Positions 1-7,655 of a stretch of DNA of 23,509 bases are shown here, piece by piece. The stretch spans positions 1-23,509 of the forward strand of contig JACCXR010000045.1 in NCBI GenBank assembly GCA_013696915.1, given 5' to 3'. The notes beneath the pieces are model-generated. The model searched no databases and had not been told where the DNA came from. It saw only the letters and a program-made list of their open reading frames with translations. Positions within the stretch are counted from its first letter, which is position 1; every line of letters starts with the position of its first letter. Source of the DNA: Euzebyaceae bacterium (GTDB lineage Bacteria > Actinomycetota > Nitriliruptoria > Euzebyales > Egibacteraceae). The translations under genes and the position numbers were made by a program.

Positions 1-661
1 GTGGTGGACCCGCGCACCGGCCGGGAGCCGGAGTTCCGGGGGATGCCCGTGCCCGTGCCGAGGGTCACGGCGCCACGACGGCGGCGACGATGACGGCGTT
101 CCGGGCGGCGGTGCCCTGGCGGTCGACGCTGCACGCGTTCAACCAGCGGTGCTCGCACGACACGGCCCGGTTCCGGACGGTCACCGGGTCGCGTGAGGCG
201 CAGCTGGCCGCGGCGGCGCTGCTGTTCACGGCGCCGGGATCCGGGTGGTGTCCGCGGGCGACGAGGTGGGCCTCGAGGGCCACGACAACGAGGACGCCCG
301 CCGGCCGCTTCCGTGGAACCGGTCGCGGTGGGACGTCGAAACGTATTCGGCGTACCGGTCCCTGAGGCGGCTCCGGCACGGGCACGGAGCGCTCCGTCGC
401 GGCGGCTTCCGGTGGGTGCACCGCGGGACGGACACCCTGGTCTACCTGCGGGAGACGGCCTCGGAGCGGCTGCTCGTGCAGGTGTCGCGTGCGGCGCACC
501 CGGCGGTGGCGCTGCCGGCAGGGCCGCTTGGCCTGGAGGGCGAGCCGCTGGCGCTGCTCGGGGAGGTGGGGCTGAGGGTGGCCGGCGGGTCGGTGGGCGG
601 GTCGGTCGCGCTGCCGGGTGACGGCCCGGCGGCGCACGTGTGGGCATCATCGCAGTCGTAG
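1..661 (+). pseudogene. GH13 alpha-glucosidase/alpha-amylase, C-terminal part, two frameshifts
   Basis: This is the 3' part of a glycoside hydrolase family 13 gene that begins before the window. Three reading frames carry consecutive pieces of one protein. Frame 1 (1 to about 69) ends in FRGMPVPVPRVTA. The frame of position 72 (about 72-236) carries FNQRCSHDTARFRTVTG, the conserved region IV with the His-Asp pair, then AALLFTAPG. The frame of position 239 carries SAGDEVGLEG, then ARRPLPWNRS, a YRSLRRLRHGHGALRRG segment and a beta-sandwich-like C-terminus ending at the TAG at 659-661. Adding one base near 70-72 and one near 237-239 restores a single frame. The protein would hydrolyse alpha-glucosidic bonds if intact. 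As written it is broken, either as a pseudogene or through two deletions in the assembly. The family call is good; the substrate cannot be read. Confidence 0.75.
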
Positions 662-683
662 GAGCGGCGGCGGTCGGCGTTGC

Positions 684-725
684 GGTGTCGGTGTTGGCCT
701 CGGTGTCGGTGTCGGTGTCCGTGTC
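684..725. repeat. GGTGTC hexamer tandem repeat
   Basis: Seven contiguous hexamers follow the GH13 stop codon. Four are exactly GGTGTC and the others (GGTGTT, GGCCTC, CGTGTC) are variants. The array is intergenic between convergent genes and looks like a simple-sequence repeat with no evident coding role. Confidence 0.7.
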
Positions 726-739
726 GGGGGAGGCCGGGC

Positions 740-792
740 CCGGGGTGTGTCGACTGGGTTACGAGGGTGGTCCCCGCGTCGACAGACCCCGG
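740..792. terminator. Hairpin between convergent genes
   Basis: Inverted arms at 740-754 (CCGGGGTGTGTCGAC) and 778-792 (GTCGACAGACCCCGG) match at 14 of 15 positions around a 23-nt loop. The right arm abuts the stop codon of the minus-strand gene ending at 793. The placement between convergent genes suggests a bidirectional terminator. There is no T-tract, which is common in high-GC actinobacteria. Confidence 0.5.
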
Positions 793-1686
793 TCAGTCCA
801 CGAGGACGGCGGTCGCTTCGGCGACGTGGTAGGCCCGGGAGCCGGGCGCGCGGATGGTCGGCAACGTGCCCGAGGCGATCGCGCCGCCGAGGCCGGTGAA
901 CGTCCAGGCGCCGTCCCACACCACCTGGGTGAGCACCTGGTAGTCGCCTTTCAGCTCATACAGGTGAGTGGCTGCGGGCTGGGCCTCGCTGCCGGGGCGG
1001 GCCGCCTCGACCAGCCGGTTGCGGGGGTCCAGGCCGGCGCCGTCCATGTCCCAGTAGAACCGGCCGGCGGTCATGGTCGCGGTCACGGCGTAGCCGCGCA
1101 CCGATGCGGTGGCGCTGACCTGGGTGGGGCCGTCGTGCCACAGCCAGGTGTCCAGCCCGGTGAGCCCGTCTATTCGCGGGTTGAGCGTCACCGCCGGAAC
1201 GGGGATGGCCTCCTGGGCGATGGCGGTGATCTCGGCCAGGGTCGGCGGCGGCGGCGGAGGCGGGGTGACGGGCGGCGCGGCCTCCGGCGGGAAGCACGTC
1301 CGCGACAGCACCGTTTCCGTCGGCGGCTCCGTGCGGTTGTTCACCTCGACGAGCTCGTAGAGGTCGTTGGGTGCTTCTGTCACGCCGGGGGCTTCCGCAC
1401 CAACGCCTGGGCATCCCGAACCCGAGAGAGGGCCGCGCCAATGCCTGGTCAGGAGGCCGGCCGAGGACGTCGTGGCCCCTGCCTGGCTGGCACCGGGGCC
1501 GCCTGATCCGGCATTTCCGCCAGCGCCGACGGCGGCGGTCACCTCCCCACCGCGCCCAAGCTGCGTGGCACTCGCAGTGCCGCCGGCCTCCCCTGGCCCT
1601 GCGTTCGACGGGGCCGCGGCGCCGACCAAACCCACGACTGCCAGCAAGGCAACGGTCGTCCATCCCGCAGCCCGGCGATCAGTCAC
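793..1686 (-). CDS. Secreted conserved actinobacterial protein with PKD-like domain
   Basis: A predicted exported protein of 297 aa. The GTG start at 1686 overlaps the end of the upstream gene in GTGACTGA, and the residues that follow (TDRRAAGW, then TVALLAVVGLVGAAA and a likely cleavage after SNA) form a Sec signal peptide. An upstream ATG in the same frame would bury this signal, so it was rejected. The mature part has a Gly/Ala-rich stretch, a PPPPPPP hinge, then a C-terminal domain with NPRIDGLTGLDTWLW, FYWDMDGAG (like the WDFGDG turn of PKD domains), HLYELKGDYQV and a VAEATAVLVD end. This domain resembles a widespread actinobacterial secreted family of unknown function. The role is unknown. 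Coupling to the lipoprotein gene suggests they act together at the cell surface. Confidence 0.8.
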   Translation of the reverse strand: MTDRRAAGWTTVALLAVVGLVGAAAPSNAGPGEAGGTASATQLGRGGEVTAAVGAGGNAGSGGPGASQAGATTSSAGLLTRHWRGPLSGSGCPGVGAEAPGVTEAPNDLYELVEVNNRTEPPTETVLSRTCFPPEAAPPVTPPPPPPPTLAEITAIAQEAIPVPAVTLNPRIDGLTGLDTWLWHDGPTQVSATASVRGYAVTATMTAGRFYWDMDGAGLDPRNRLVEAARPGSEAQPAATHLYELKGDYQVLTQVVWDGAWTFTGLGGAIASGTLPTIRAPGSRAYHVAEATAVLVD

Positions 1687-2413
1687 CGACCTGATCCTCC
1701 ACGGACCCAAGATCCAAGAAGCTCCTGAGACGCCACGGCGACGTCTCGTCGTCGCGCACATAGACGTTCTCCTCAACCCACGGCGGCCGCGGCTCGAGCA
1801 CCTCGTGGACGGTGCCCTCGGAATCGATGAGCTGTTGGGTGTCGGTGTGCTCGAGCGTGATCCGGAGGATGACGACGTTGGGGGCGAAGTCGTCGACGAC
1901 CTCGACGCTGTGCACGACCGTGGGCTCGGCTACCCACCACTGCCCCTGGTCGACGTAGTGCGCGAGCAGGTCCTTCTGGATGATGCACTCGCACTCGGGG
2001 TGCATGATCGCGTCGAGCCGGTCGGGGTCGGGGTGCATGAACACCCAGTCGCGGTAGGCGTGGTAGCTGCGGATGACCGCGTCGAAGTCCTCGCCGATCA
2101 GCATCAGCTCCGGCGGGGGATCGTCGGTCGGGGCGAAGGTCTCGGTGGACGTCGGCGAAGCGGTCGGCGTGGGGGACCTCGAGGCGGTGGCCGGAGGCGG
2201 GAGGCTCGGGTCCTCCGTACCTGGCGGCGGAACCGGGCTTGGCGGAGGCGCCGAAGGGGAGGCCGACGCGCTGGTCTCGACCGGCGACGGCGAGACGGGC
2301 GCTGCCACGGGGTCCTCGTCGGCGCCGGCGTCGGTGCAGGCCACCGCCAGGGCGATGAGGCCGCACAACAGGGCACGACGCGGCGCCGATGACGGACCGA
2401 GCGTTTGGGGCAC
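1679..2413 (-). CDS. Putative lipoprotein with NTF2-like C-terminal domain
   Basis: A 244-aa product starting at GTG 2413, chosen because GAAGGG lies 6 nt upstream and because the signal peptide begins soon after. The in-frame start at 2503 would add about 30 residues with no clear role. The signal is ALLCGLIALAVAC with Cys26 as the probable lipidated residue; the lipobox AVAC is not ideal. A long Ser/Pro/Thr-rich linker (about residues 30-90) leads to a compact domain with FDAVIRSYHAYRDWVFMHPD, HPECECIIQKDLLAHYVDQG and a strand-rich end (VVILRITLEHTD, PWRLRSFLDL). This layout fits an NTF2/SnoaL-like fold, which is an inference. It is the first gene of a two-gene unit with the secreted protein ending at 793. 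Confidence 0.75.
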   Translation of the reverse strand: MPQTLGPSSAPRRALLCGLIALAVACTDAGADEDPVAAPVSPSPVETSASASPSAPPPSPVPPPGTEDPSLPPPATASRSPTPTASPTSTETFAPTDDPPPELMLIGEDFDAVIRSYHAYRDWVFMHPDPDRLDAIMHPECECIIQKDLLAHYVDQGQWWVAEPTVVHSVEVVDDFAPNVVILRITLEHTDTQQLIDSEGTVHEVLEPRPPWVEENVYVRDDETSPWRLRSFLDLGSVEDQVGD

Positions 2414-2609
2414 GGGCAGCCCTTCGGTGGCGACAGCGACCACGGGCAGCCTACGGACGCCGCGACCCCGGCGGTAGGGGTGATCCCGACCGCCTGTGGA
2501 CAAGTCGCGCGCGACTACCGCGGCTGCCGGGGCCGTCGGAACAACCTCCGCGCGCGGCTACAGCGGCCACGCGCCCGGCCGCCGCCATCGGAACAGCGCC
2601 CGCGCCCGG
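2414..2609. other. Intergenic, no gene recognised
   Basis: A 196-bp space between the end of the ABC transporter operon (stop at 2610) and the lipoprotein start at 2413. It contains GC-rich partial inverted repeats but no convincing terminator or promoter by eye. It probably holds the promoter of the lipoprotein unit. Confidence 0.4.
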
Positions 2610-3398
2610 TTACCGCGGCCGCGCGGCCCGGCGCCACACGGCGAGCGCGACGCCCGCTGCCGCGACCGCCAGCAGCAGCAGCAGCCCCGAGGCTGCGGCG
2701 ACGTCGGGACGGACGGCGTGGCGCACCTGCGGCCAGATGATCGTCGGCAGCGTGCGCACCGATCCCGACGCCAGAAACAGGCTCATGACAAGCTCGTTGA
2801 TGCTCGCCACGAAGGCGAGCAGCGCCGCCACCACCAGCGACGGGACGAGCAGCGGCAGCGTGACCTCCCACCCGGCCCGCCACGGTCCAGCTCCCAGCGA
2901 TCGCGCGGCGTCGCGCAGCCGGGGGTCGAGCCGGCGGTACGCCGCGCGCAGCACGAGATACGCCAGCGGGAGCCCCCACAGCGTGTGCGCGAGCGCCAGC
3001 CCCAGCCGGGTCCCCCGCAGCCCGAGCATCTCGAAGGCGACCAAGCTCTGCATCCCCAGGACCACCGACGGGACGAGCGCCGGCAGCACCACCAGAGCCG
3101 CGACCGGCCGGACCCACCGGTGCCGGAACTCCGCGACGGCGAGTGGCAGCCCCAGGCCCACCGAGATCGCCGCGGTCAGCACTCCCACCGCCAGGCTGGA
3201 AAGCAGGCCCTGCCGGTACAGCGGGTCGCCGAGCACGATCCGGTACCAGTCGGGCGTCAGCCCGGTGGCGAGCGTCGGCAGGCCGATCGACCGGCCCGGG
3301 TACAGCGAGACGAGCACGCTCAGCACCAGCGGCGACAGAAGGAACGCCGCCACCGCGACGGCCAACAGGTGCCACGCCGCACGTCCGGCGAGCCTCAC
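2610..3398 (-). CDS. ABC transporter permease (PotC-like)
   Basis: A 262-aa inner-membrane permease of the spermidine/putrescine/iron type. Hydrophobic segments start with LLAVAVAAFLLSPLVLSVLV and continue through LAVGVLTAAISVGLGLPLAV, VAALVVLPALVPSVVLGM, TLWGLPLAYLVLRAA and two C-terminal helices. The EAA-type loop that contacts the ATPase is visible as RDAARSLGAGPWRAGWEVTL followed by PLLVP. GTG 3398 was chosen because it overlaps the upstream permease stop in GTGA and precedes the first membrane segment directly; longer in-frame starts would lie inside the other permease gene. It is the last gene of the importer operon and should pair with the permease ending at 3395 as the second transmembrane subunit. 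The substrate is unknown. Confidence 0.9.
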   Translation of the reverse strand: MRLAGRAAWHLLAVAVAAFLLSPLVLSVLVSLYPGRSIGLPTLATGLTPDWYRIVLGDPLYRQGLLSSLAVGVLTAAISVGLGLPLAVAEFRHRWVRPVAALVVLPALVPSVVLGMQSLVAFEMLGLRGTRLGLALAHTLWGLPLAYLVLRAAYRRLDPRLRDAARSLGAGPWRAGWEVTLPLLVPSLVVAALLAFVASINELVMSLFLASGSVRTLPTIIWPQVRHAVRPDVAAASGLLLLLAVAAAGVALAVWRRAARPR

Positions 3399-4306
3399 GA
3401 TCGCCTCCGCCGCACGACGAGGGCGGGCAGGGCGACGACGGCACCGAATGCGAGCACGCCGAGCAGCGCCCATCCGGCCGCGTCGACCCACTCGAGCCGC
3501 TCCAGCGCCCGGGTGTAGACCTCGACGGCCACGGTGTAGTACGGCGGGTTGCCGAGCACCAGCGGCCCGACGAACGCGCCGAATCCCCACACGGCGGTGA
3601 TCAGCGCCGCCCCGCCCGCGGCCGGCCACGCCGGCCGGATCACGGTCTCCAGGTACGCCCGCACGGGTCCGGCGCCCAGGGACCGCGCCGCGTCGAACTG
3701 GCGGGCGTCGGCCGCCGAGAAGGCAGCCAGCAGGACGAGCAGCGGGTACGGCAGGACCACGAGCACCTCGGTGAACACCACCGCGAAGAGGTTCCCGAAC
3801 AGCGGCAGCGGCCGGTCGACGAGGCCGAGCCCCTGCAGCCCCTGGTTGAGGAAGCCGCGGTTGCCGAGGATCAGCAGCACGCCGTAGAGCAGCACGAGGA
3901 GGTTCACGAGCTTGGGCAGGATGATCGCCGCGACGAGCACCGTCTTCCACCAGCCCCGGGCCCGGTGGACGTACGCGGCGAACGGCACCGCGACCGCCAT
4001 GCACACGACCGTCGTGACGAGGCCGAGCCGCAACGTCACGCCCAGGACGCTCCGGAACAGCGGGTCGGCCGCCAGTGCGGGGAGGTTCCCCGGCGCCAGC
4101 ACCGACAGGTCGAAGAACGTCCTGCTGCCCGGCACCGCCGGTCCGGCGACGCTGATGCGGGCCACCGCGAGGAAGGGCACCAGGAACAGCACCACGACGA
4201 AGAGCAGCGCCGGCGCGACCAGCAGCAGTCCCCGGCCGGCGACCGCCCTCCGCGCAGCGGCGGCCGCGCCGGGAGCGCCGGGGGTCAGCTCGGCAGCAGC
4301 CTGCAC
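3395..4306 (-). CDS. ABC transporter permease (PotB-like)
   Basis: A 303-aa inner-membrane permease. It has an N-terminal Ala-rich cytoplasmic stretch, a first helix LLLVAPALLFVVVLFLVPFL, a periplasmic segment, and further helices such as VTTVVCMAVAVPFAAYV and TVLVAAIILPKLVNLLVLLY. The EAA-type loop reads FDAARSLGAGPVRAYLETVI before RPAWPA. The GTG start at 4306 is preceded by GGAGGAGG and lies 22 nt inside the 3' end of the ATPase gene, so translation is probably coupled. The long periplasmic region between the first two helices fits the PotB/FbpB type. It forms the channel with the permease at 2610-3398. Confidence 0.9.
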   Translation of the reverse strand: MQAAAELTPGAPGAAAAARRAVAGRGLLLVAPALLFVVVLFLVPFLAVARISVAGPAVPGSRTFFDLSVLAPGNLPALAADPLFRSVLGVTLRLGLVTTVVCMAVAVPFAAYVHRARGWWKTVLVAAIILPKLVNLLVLLYGVLLILGNRGFLNQGLQGLGLVDRPLPLFGNLFAVVFTEVLVVLPYPLLVLLAAFSAADARQFDAARSLGAGPVRAYLETVIRPAWPAAGGAALITAVWGFGAFVGPLVLGNPPYYTVAVEVYTRALERLEWVDAAGWALLGVLAFGAVVALPALVVRRRRS

Positions 4307-5367
4307 GCCACCTCCTCCGAGTGGACCGCGACCTGGGCGCCGGCGGCGAACGCCGGTCGCCCGTCGGGGAGCGCCGCGCGCACGAGCATCTGGAGACCGG
4401 TGTCCATCGCGACCCGGTACGTCACGCTGCCCCCCGCGTAGGCGGCGTGTTGGACCACCCCGGGGACACCGGCCCCGGCGCGGGCTCCCGAGCCGACGCC
4501 GTCGCGCTCGAGCCGCAGCGCCTCGGGCCGGACGCAGGCGACGACGACGCCGGCGGGAGACTCGCCGGCCACGGGCAGGCTCGCACCGAGCGCGTCGACG
4601 AACGCTCGGCCGCCGGGCTCGGGGCGCGCCGGCAGCAGGTTCATCTCGCCGAGGAAGCCGGCCACGAAGCGGCTCGCGGGCCGCTGCCAGACCTCGACGG
4701 GAGCGCCGACCTGTTCCAGCCTCCCGTCCCGCAGGACACCGACCCGGTCGGCGAAGGAGAGCGCCTCCTCCTGATCGTGCGTGACGAGGACGATCGTCAC
4801 CCCGACCTGCCGGTGCACATCGACGATCTCGGCGCGGAGCGACTCGCGCAACCGGCGGTCGAGGTTCGCCAGCGGCTCGTCGAGCAGCAGCAGCGCCGGG
4901 GCGGGCGCGAGCGCCCTCGCCAGGGCGACCCGCTGCCGCTGACCGCCGCTCAGCTGGTCCGGCCGGCGGTCTGCGAGGTCGCCGAGTCGGACCAGGGCGA
5001 GCATGTCCGCCACCCGCTCGACCCGCCGGGCCCGGGCCATCCGCTGCATCCGCAGCCCGAACCCGACGTTCTCGGCCACCGTGCGGTGGGGGAAGAGCGC
5101 GTAGTCCTGGAAGACGACGCCGACGCCCCGCCGCTCGGGCGGCAGGCGGTCGACCCGCCGCCCGGCGATCTCGACCGTCCCCGCGTCGGCGGCCTCAAAC
5201 CCGGCGACGAGCCGCAGCAGCGTGGTCTTGCCGGACCCGGACGGCCCGAGCAGGCAGAACCGCTCGCCGGCCCGCACCTCCAGATCAACGCCGCGCAGCG
5301 CCTCGACGGCGCCGTAGCGGCGCGCCAGCGAGCGCACCGCGAGCGCCGGAACCGCCTGGTCGGACAC
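4285..5367 (-). CDS. ABC transporter ATP-binding protein (PotA/FbpC/CysA type)
   Basis: A 360-aa ATPase that powers the importer encoded around it. Walker A is GPSGSGKTT (41-49), the Q-loop is VVFQDYALFPH near 85-94, the signature LSGGQRQR begins at 139, Walker B is LLLLDEP ending near 165, and the switch His is in VLVTHDQEEA. The last 110 or so residues form a TOBE-like domain (VRPEALRLERD, then AAYAGGSVTYRVAMDTG). GTG 5367 was chosen because it lies 5 nt after the stop of the binding-protein gene and gives a normal family N-terminus; the reading frame is open further upstream but would overlap that gene. The family transports polyamines, Fe3+, thiamine or phosphonates. Nothing visible decides the substrate. 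Confidence 0.92.
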   Translation of the reverse strand: MSDQAVPALAVRSLARRYGAVEALRGVDLEVRAGERFCLLGPSGSGKTTLLRLVAGFEAADAGTVEIAGRRVDRLPPERRGVGVVFQDYALFPHRTVAENVGFGLRMQRMARARRVERVADMLALVRLGDLADRRPDQLSGGQRQRVALARALAPAPALLLLDEPLANLDRRLRESLRAEIVDVHRQVGVTIVLVTHDQEEALSFADRVGVLRDGRLEQVGAPVEVWQRPASRFVAGFLGEMNLLPARPEPGGRAFVDALGASLPVAGESPAGVVVACVRPEALRLERDGVGSGARAGAGVPGVVQHAAYAGGSVTYRVAMDTGLQMLVRAALPDGRPAFAAGAQVAVHSEEVACRLLPS

Positions 5368-5372
5368 GCCGG

Positions 5373-6566
5373 TCAGACGCTGCGCAGGACCTCGCGGTCC
5401 CACACCTCGGCGATGCGGTCGGCGTGCTCGGCGTACACGTCGTAGGGGTAGTAGGTCAGCGCCGCGAACTCCTCGGCGGTCGAGGGGAACGCCTGCGCCC
5501 ACGCCTCGTCGCGCGCCGCCTGCGCCGCCGCGACCTCCGGGATCGCCGCGGCGTACTCACCGGAGGACGCCAGCGCCTCCTGGAACTCGCGGCTCGCCAC
5601 GTGGTCCATCGCCGCGAGCGACAGGTCCACGTTGCGGACATCTCGCGGCACCGCAAAGAACAGCTGGGCGTAGGCGGCCGTCCCCGGCGGGACCACGCCG
5701 GCCACAGGCCGGCCGTCGCGGATCGGGGCGAGCAGCCCGTTGCCGTGGATGTTCCCGGCGGCGACGTTGCCCTGGACGAGCGCGTTGACCCCGTCGGTGG
5801 TCGACGGCCAGAAGTAGGTGACGAGGTCGCGGTGCTCGACGGCGAAGGCGAGCACGCCGTCGAGATCGTCGCGCAGCATCTGCGCGCCGGCCGCCGGATC
5901 GCCCTCCTGCTCGGCCCGCATCGCGGCGAACGTGGAGAGCGACATGTACGGGAGCGTGTAGAGCATGACGCCCTGCGGCGGGGGCTCGGAGAGCAGCTCG
6001 GCCCAGGTGCGGTAGGGCTCCGGGTGCAGTTCCGTGTTCGTCGCGAGCGTCATCGAGCTGGAATGGAACGGCAACCCGTAGCCCTCCTCCCACACGGTCG
6101 TGTCGAGCAGTTGCGGCGCGAAGGCCGCGGCGTTGGCGATGCGGCCGGTGTCGAACTGCTGGAACAGGCCCGCCGCGATCGCCGGCAGGCCCTGGGTGGG
6201 GTCGGTGAGGACGAGGTCGAACGGCGGGTCCTCCTCCGGGGCGGCCTCCAGGCGGGCGATGCCCTCGGTCCAGGCGGAGTCGATGGTCGCGGTCGCACCG
6301 GTCGCGGCCTGGAACTGGGGCACGAAGTGCTGCTTGTAGAGCTCCTCTGTCAGCCCCGAGTACACGAGCAGCGTGATCGCCTCGCCCTCGAACCCCCCCG
6401 GCGGCGAGGCCGTGGCCGGAGGTGTCGGCGCGGCCGTCGCGGTCGCACCCGCGCCGGCCTCGGGCTCGACCCGCGCGCAGGCGGCGAGCAGCGGGCCGGC
6501 GCCCAGCGCGCCGGCCAGGATGCCGCTCTGGCGCAGGAGCCGGCGCCGGGTGAGACGATCGGGCAC
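5373..6566 (-). CDS. ABC transporter substrate-binding lipoprotein
   Basis: A 397-aa extracellular binding protein, the first gene of the importer operon. The N-terminus TRRRLLRQSG followed by a hydrophobic run and LLAAC (Cys30) indicates a lipoprotein signal, possibly Tat-dependent because of the twin arginines. An Ala/Pro/Thr linker (about 31-57) precedes the binding fold, which starts at ITLLVYSGLTEELYKQHF, a typical first strand of family 1/8 binding proteins (PotD, FbpA, PhnS). Later segments include DSAWTEGIARLEA, DLVLTDPTQGLPAI and YGLPFHSSSMTLATNTEL. The GTG start at 6566 has GAGAGG upstream. The protein would capture the ligand at the membrane surface and deliver it to the two permeases. 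The ligand cannot be assigned from sequence. Confidence 0.9.
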   Translation of the reverse strand: MPDRLTRRRLLRQSGILAGALGAGPLLAACARVEPEAGAGATATAAPTPPATASPPGGFEGEAITLLVYSGLTEELYKQHFVPQFQAATGATATIDSAWTEGIARLEAAPEEDPPFDLVLTDPTQGLPAIAAGLFQQFDTGRIANAAAFAPQLLDTTVWEEGYGLPFHSSSMTLATNTELHPEPYRTWAELLSEPPPQGVMLYTLPYMSLSTFAAMRAEQEGDPAAGAQMLRDDLDGVLAFAVEHRDLVTYFWPSTTDGVNALVQGNVAAGNIHGNGLLAPIRDGRPVAGVVPPGTAAYAQLFFAVPRDVRNVDLSLAAMDHVASREFQEALASSGEYAAAIPEVAAAQAARDEAWAQAFPSTAEEFAALTYYPYDVYAEHADRIAEVWDREVLRSV

Positions 6567-6701
6567 GGGGTTCCTCTCGGAGGCGACGTCGATGGTGCTT
6601 CGACGCGGACCGGACGGAAGGATGCCTCACTGCCCGGACTGGGGCGCGAAGCGCCGAGGCGCCGCGGGCCGCGCACGTCGCTTTCGTATGCTGAACCGGA
6701 C
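6567..6701. promoter_or_regulatory. Divergent promoter region, ABC operon / DUF192 gene
   Basis: A 135-bp space between divergent genes. It must carry the promoters of the importer operon (-) and the DUF192 gene (+). A TATGCT box at 6687-6692 lies 9 nt before the ATG at 6702 and could give a very short or no leader. A small GGCGC-GAA-GCGCC hairpin sits at 6643-6655, on the leader side of the operon. No known riboswitch fold was recognised. Confidence 0.4.
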
Positions 6702-7358
6702 ATGTCACGCCCTCTGCGCCGCGCGGCCGTCCTGCTCGGCGCGGCCGCGCTCGCCGCGGGGTGCTCCGGGGCCACAACGGCCGCGGAGTCCGCATCGTCC
6801 GGCCCTTCACGTGGCCCGACGGCCCCGGCCCCGGCAGCCACCGCATCCGCCCCCGCGGGGACGACCGCGCCCGATGAGACGACCGACGCCGCCACGGCCG
6901 CGACCACGAGCCCGCCCGCGACCACGAGCCCGCCCGCGACCCTCCCGCCCTCCGAGCCCTTCGACCTCGCGGACATCGAGTTGCGGGGACCCGGCCGCGC
7001 GGCCGTGACCGTCCCGGTCTACGTGGCGTCCGACCCGCAGACGCGCGCGCGGGGGCTCATGGGCCGCGAGGAACTCCCGGCCGGCGCCGGCATGATCTTC
7101 CGGTTCCCCGGCCCGACGCAGGGCGCGTTCTGGATGAAGGACACGCTCATCCCGCTGTCGATCGCCTTCTACGACGCCGAGGGGACCGTGGTCGCGGTGC
7201 TCGACATGGAGCCGTGCACGGCGGACCCGTGCCCCACGTACCCGCCGGGCACCTCCTACACCGGCGCCCTCGAGGTCAACCAGGGCTTCTTCGACGACGT
7301 CGGCCTGGAGGAGGGCTGGATGGTGGCCGTCCCCGACGGCCTGCCGCCGGCCTCCTGA
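6702..7358 (+). CDS. DUF192 family lipoprotein
   Basis: A 218-aa exported protein. ATG 6702 gives a lipoprotein signal RRAAVLLGAAALAAGC with Cys21. A low-complexity Ala/Thr/Pro/Ser linker (about 22-87) includes a repeated TTSPPAT motif. The C-terminal DUF192 domain shows its family marks: TRARGLMGREELPAGAGMIF, then FWMKDTLIPLSIAFYD and LDMEPCTADPCPTY with the conserved cysteines. DUF192 proteins are small secreted or periplasmic beta-barrel-like proteins of unknown biochemical role. The gene is monocistronic: it diverges from the ABC operon and is followed at once by a hairpin. Confidence 0.9.
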   Translation: MSRPLRRAAVLLGAAALAAGCSGATTAAESASSGPSRGPTAPAPAATASAPAGTTAPDETTDAATAATTSPPATTSPPATLPPSEPFDLADIELRGPGRAAVTVPVYVASDPQTRARGLMGREELPAGAGMIFRFPGPTQGAFWMKDTLIPLSIAFYDAEGTVVAVLDMEPCTADPCPTYPPGTSYTGALEVNQGFFDDVGLEEGWMVAVPDGLPPAS

Positions 7359-7362
7359 CCGA

Positions 7363-7393
7363 GGCGTCGCGGGGCTCAATGGCCCTCGACGCC
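7363..7393 (+). terminator. Hairpin after the DUF192 gene
   Basis: Arms GGCGTCG (7363-7369) and CGACGCC (7387-7393) enclose an inner GGGC/GCCC pair and a TCAATG loop. The hairpin begins 5 nt after the DUF192 stop and should separate this gene from the dnaK region. No U-tract follows. Confidence 0.55.
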
Positions 7394-7495
7394 GGGGGTG
7401 CCGGGGTCGCCCGTCCGGCTCGCGGGGACGTTTCGCCCGCACGCACAATGACCACCCGCTCAGGCAACGCGCCGGCGCGGGGAGTGGAGGTGGCG

Positions 7496-7627
7496 ATGGA
7501 GACGTGGTCGATGTGGGTGCTCGGGGTGTTCTTCGTGGCGCTGCCGTTCGTGCTCATGGCGGTGTTCAACGGCGCCGACGAAGCCGACTCCCGCGGACGG
7601 CGGATCAGCCGGCGGTGGCGCAGCTAG
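7496..7627 (+). CDS. Small single-span membrane protein (43 aa)
   Basis: A 43-aa ORF just upstream of the dnaK promoter. It has a short polar start, one hydrophobic segment (MWVLGVFFVALPFVLMAVF), then an acidic turn (NGADEADSRG) and a basic tail (RRISRRWRS), which predicts an N-out/C-in single-span protein by the positive-inside rule. ATG 7496 has GGAGG ending 6 nt upstream and is preferred over the in-frame ATG at 7448, which lacks a ribosome binding site and would add 16 polar residues. It ends 4 nt before the HAIR operator. No family was recognised and the function is unknown. Confidence 0.55.
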   Translation: METWSMWVLGVFFVALPFVLMAVFNGADEADSRGRRISRRWRS

Positions 7628-7630
7628 AAG

Positions 7631-7651
7631 ATTGAGCGTTCCACGCTCAGG
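7631..7651. promoter_or_regulatory. HAIR operator for HspR
   Basis: An inverted repeat with TTGAGC at 7632-7637, a 7-nt spacer and GCTCA at 7645-7649. It matches the HspR-associated inverted repeat (CTTGAGT-N7-ACTCAAG) in the core TTGAG/CTCA and in spacing. It lies just upstream of the -35 box of dnaK, and hspR is the last gene of the same operon, so autoregulated repression is expected. Confidence 0.8.
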
Positions 7652-7655
7652 GAAG

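Noticed and set aside
684..725. Possible CRISPR-like array
   Set aside because: The units are 6-nt tandem copies without spacers, so this is a simple repeat.
1367..2392. Plus-strand open frame opposite the secreted protein and lipoprotein pair
   Set aside because: It has no start signal or domain and is antisense to two exported proteins with clear signal peptides.
6567..6701. Riboswitch in the leader of the ABC importer operon
   Set aside because: Only a 5-bp hairpin is visible; no conserved thiamine, cobalamin or other riboswitch core was seen.
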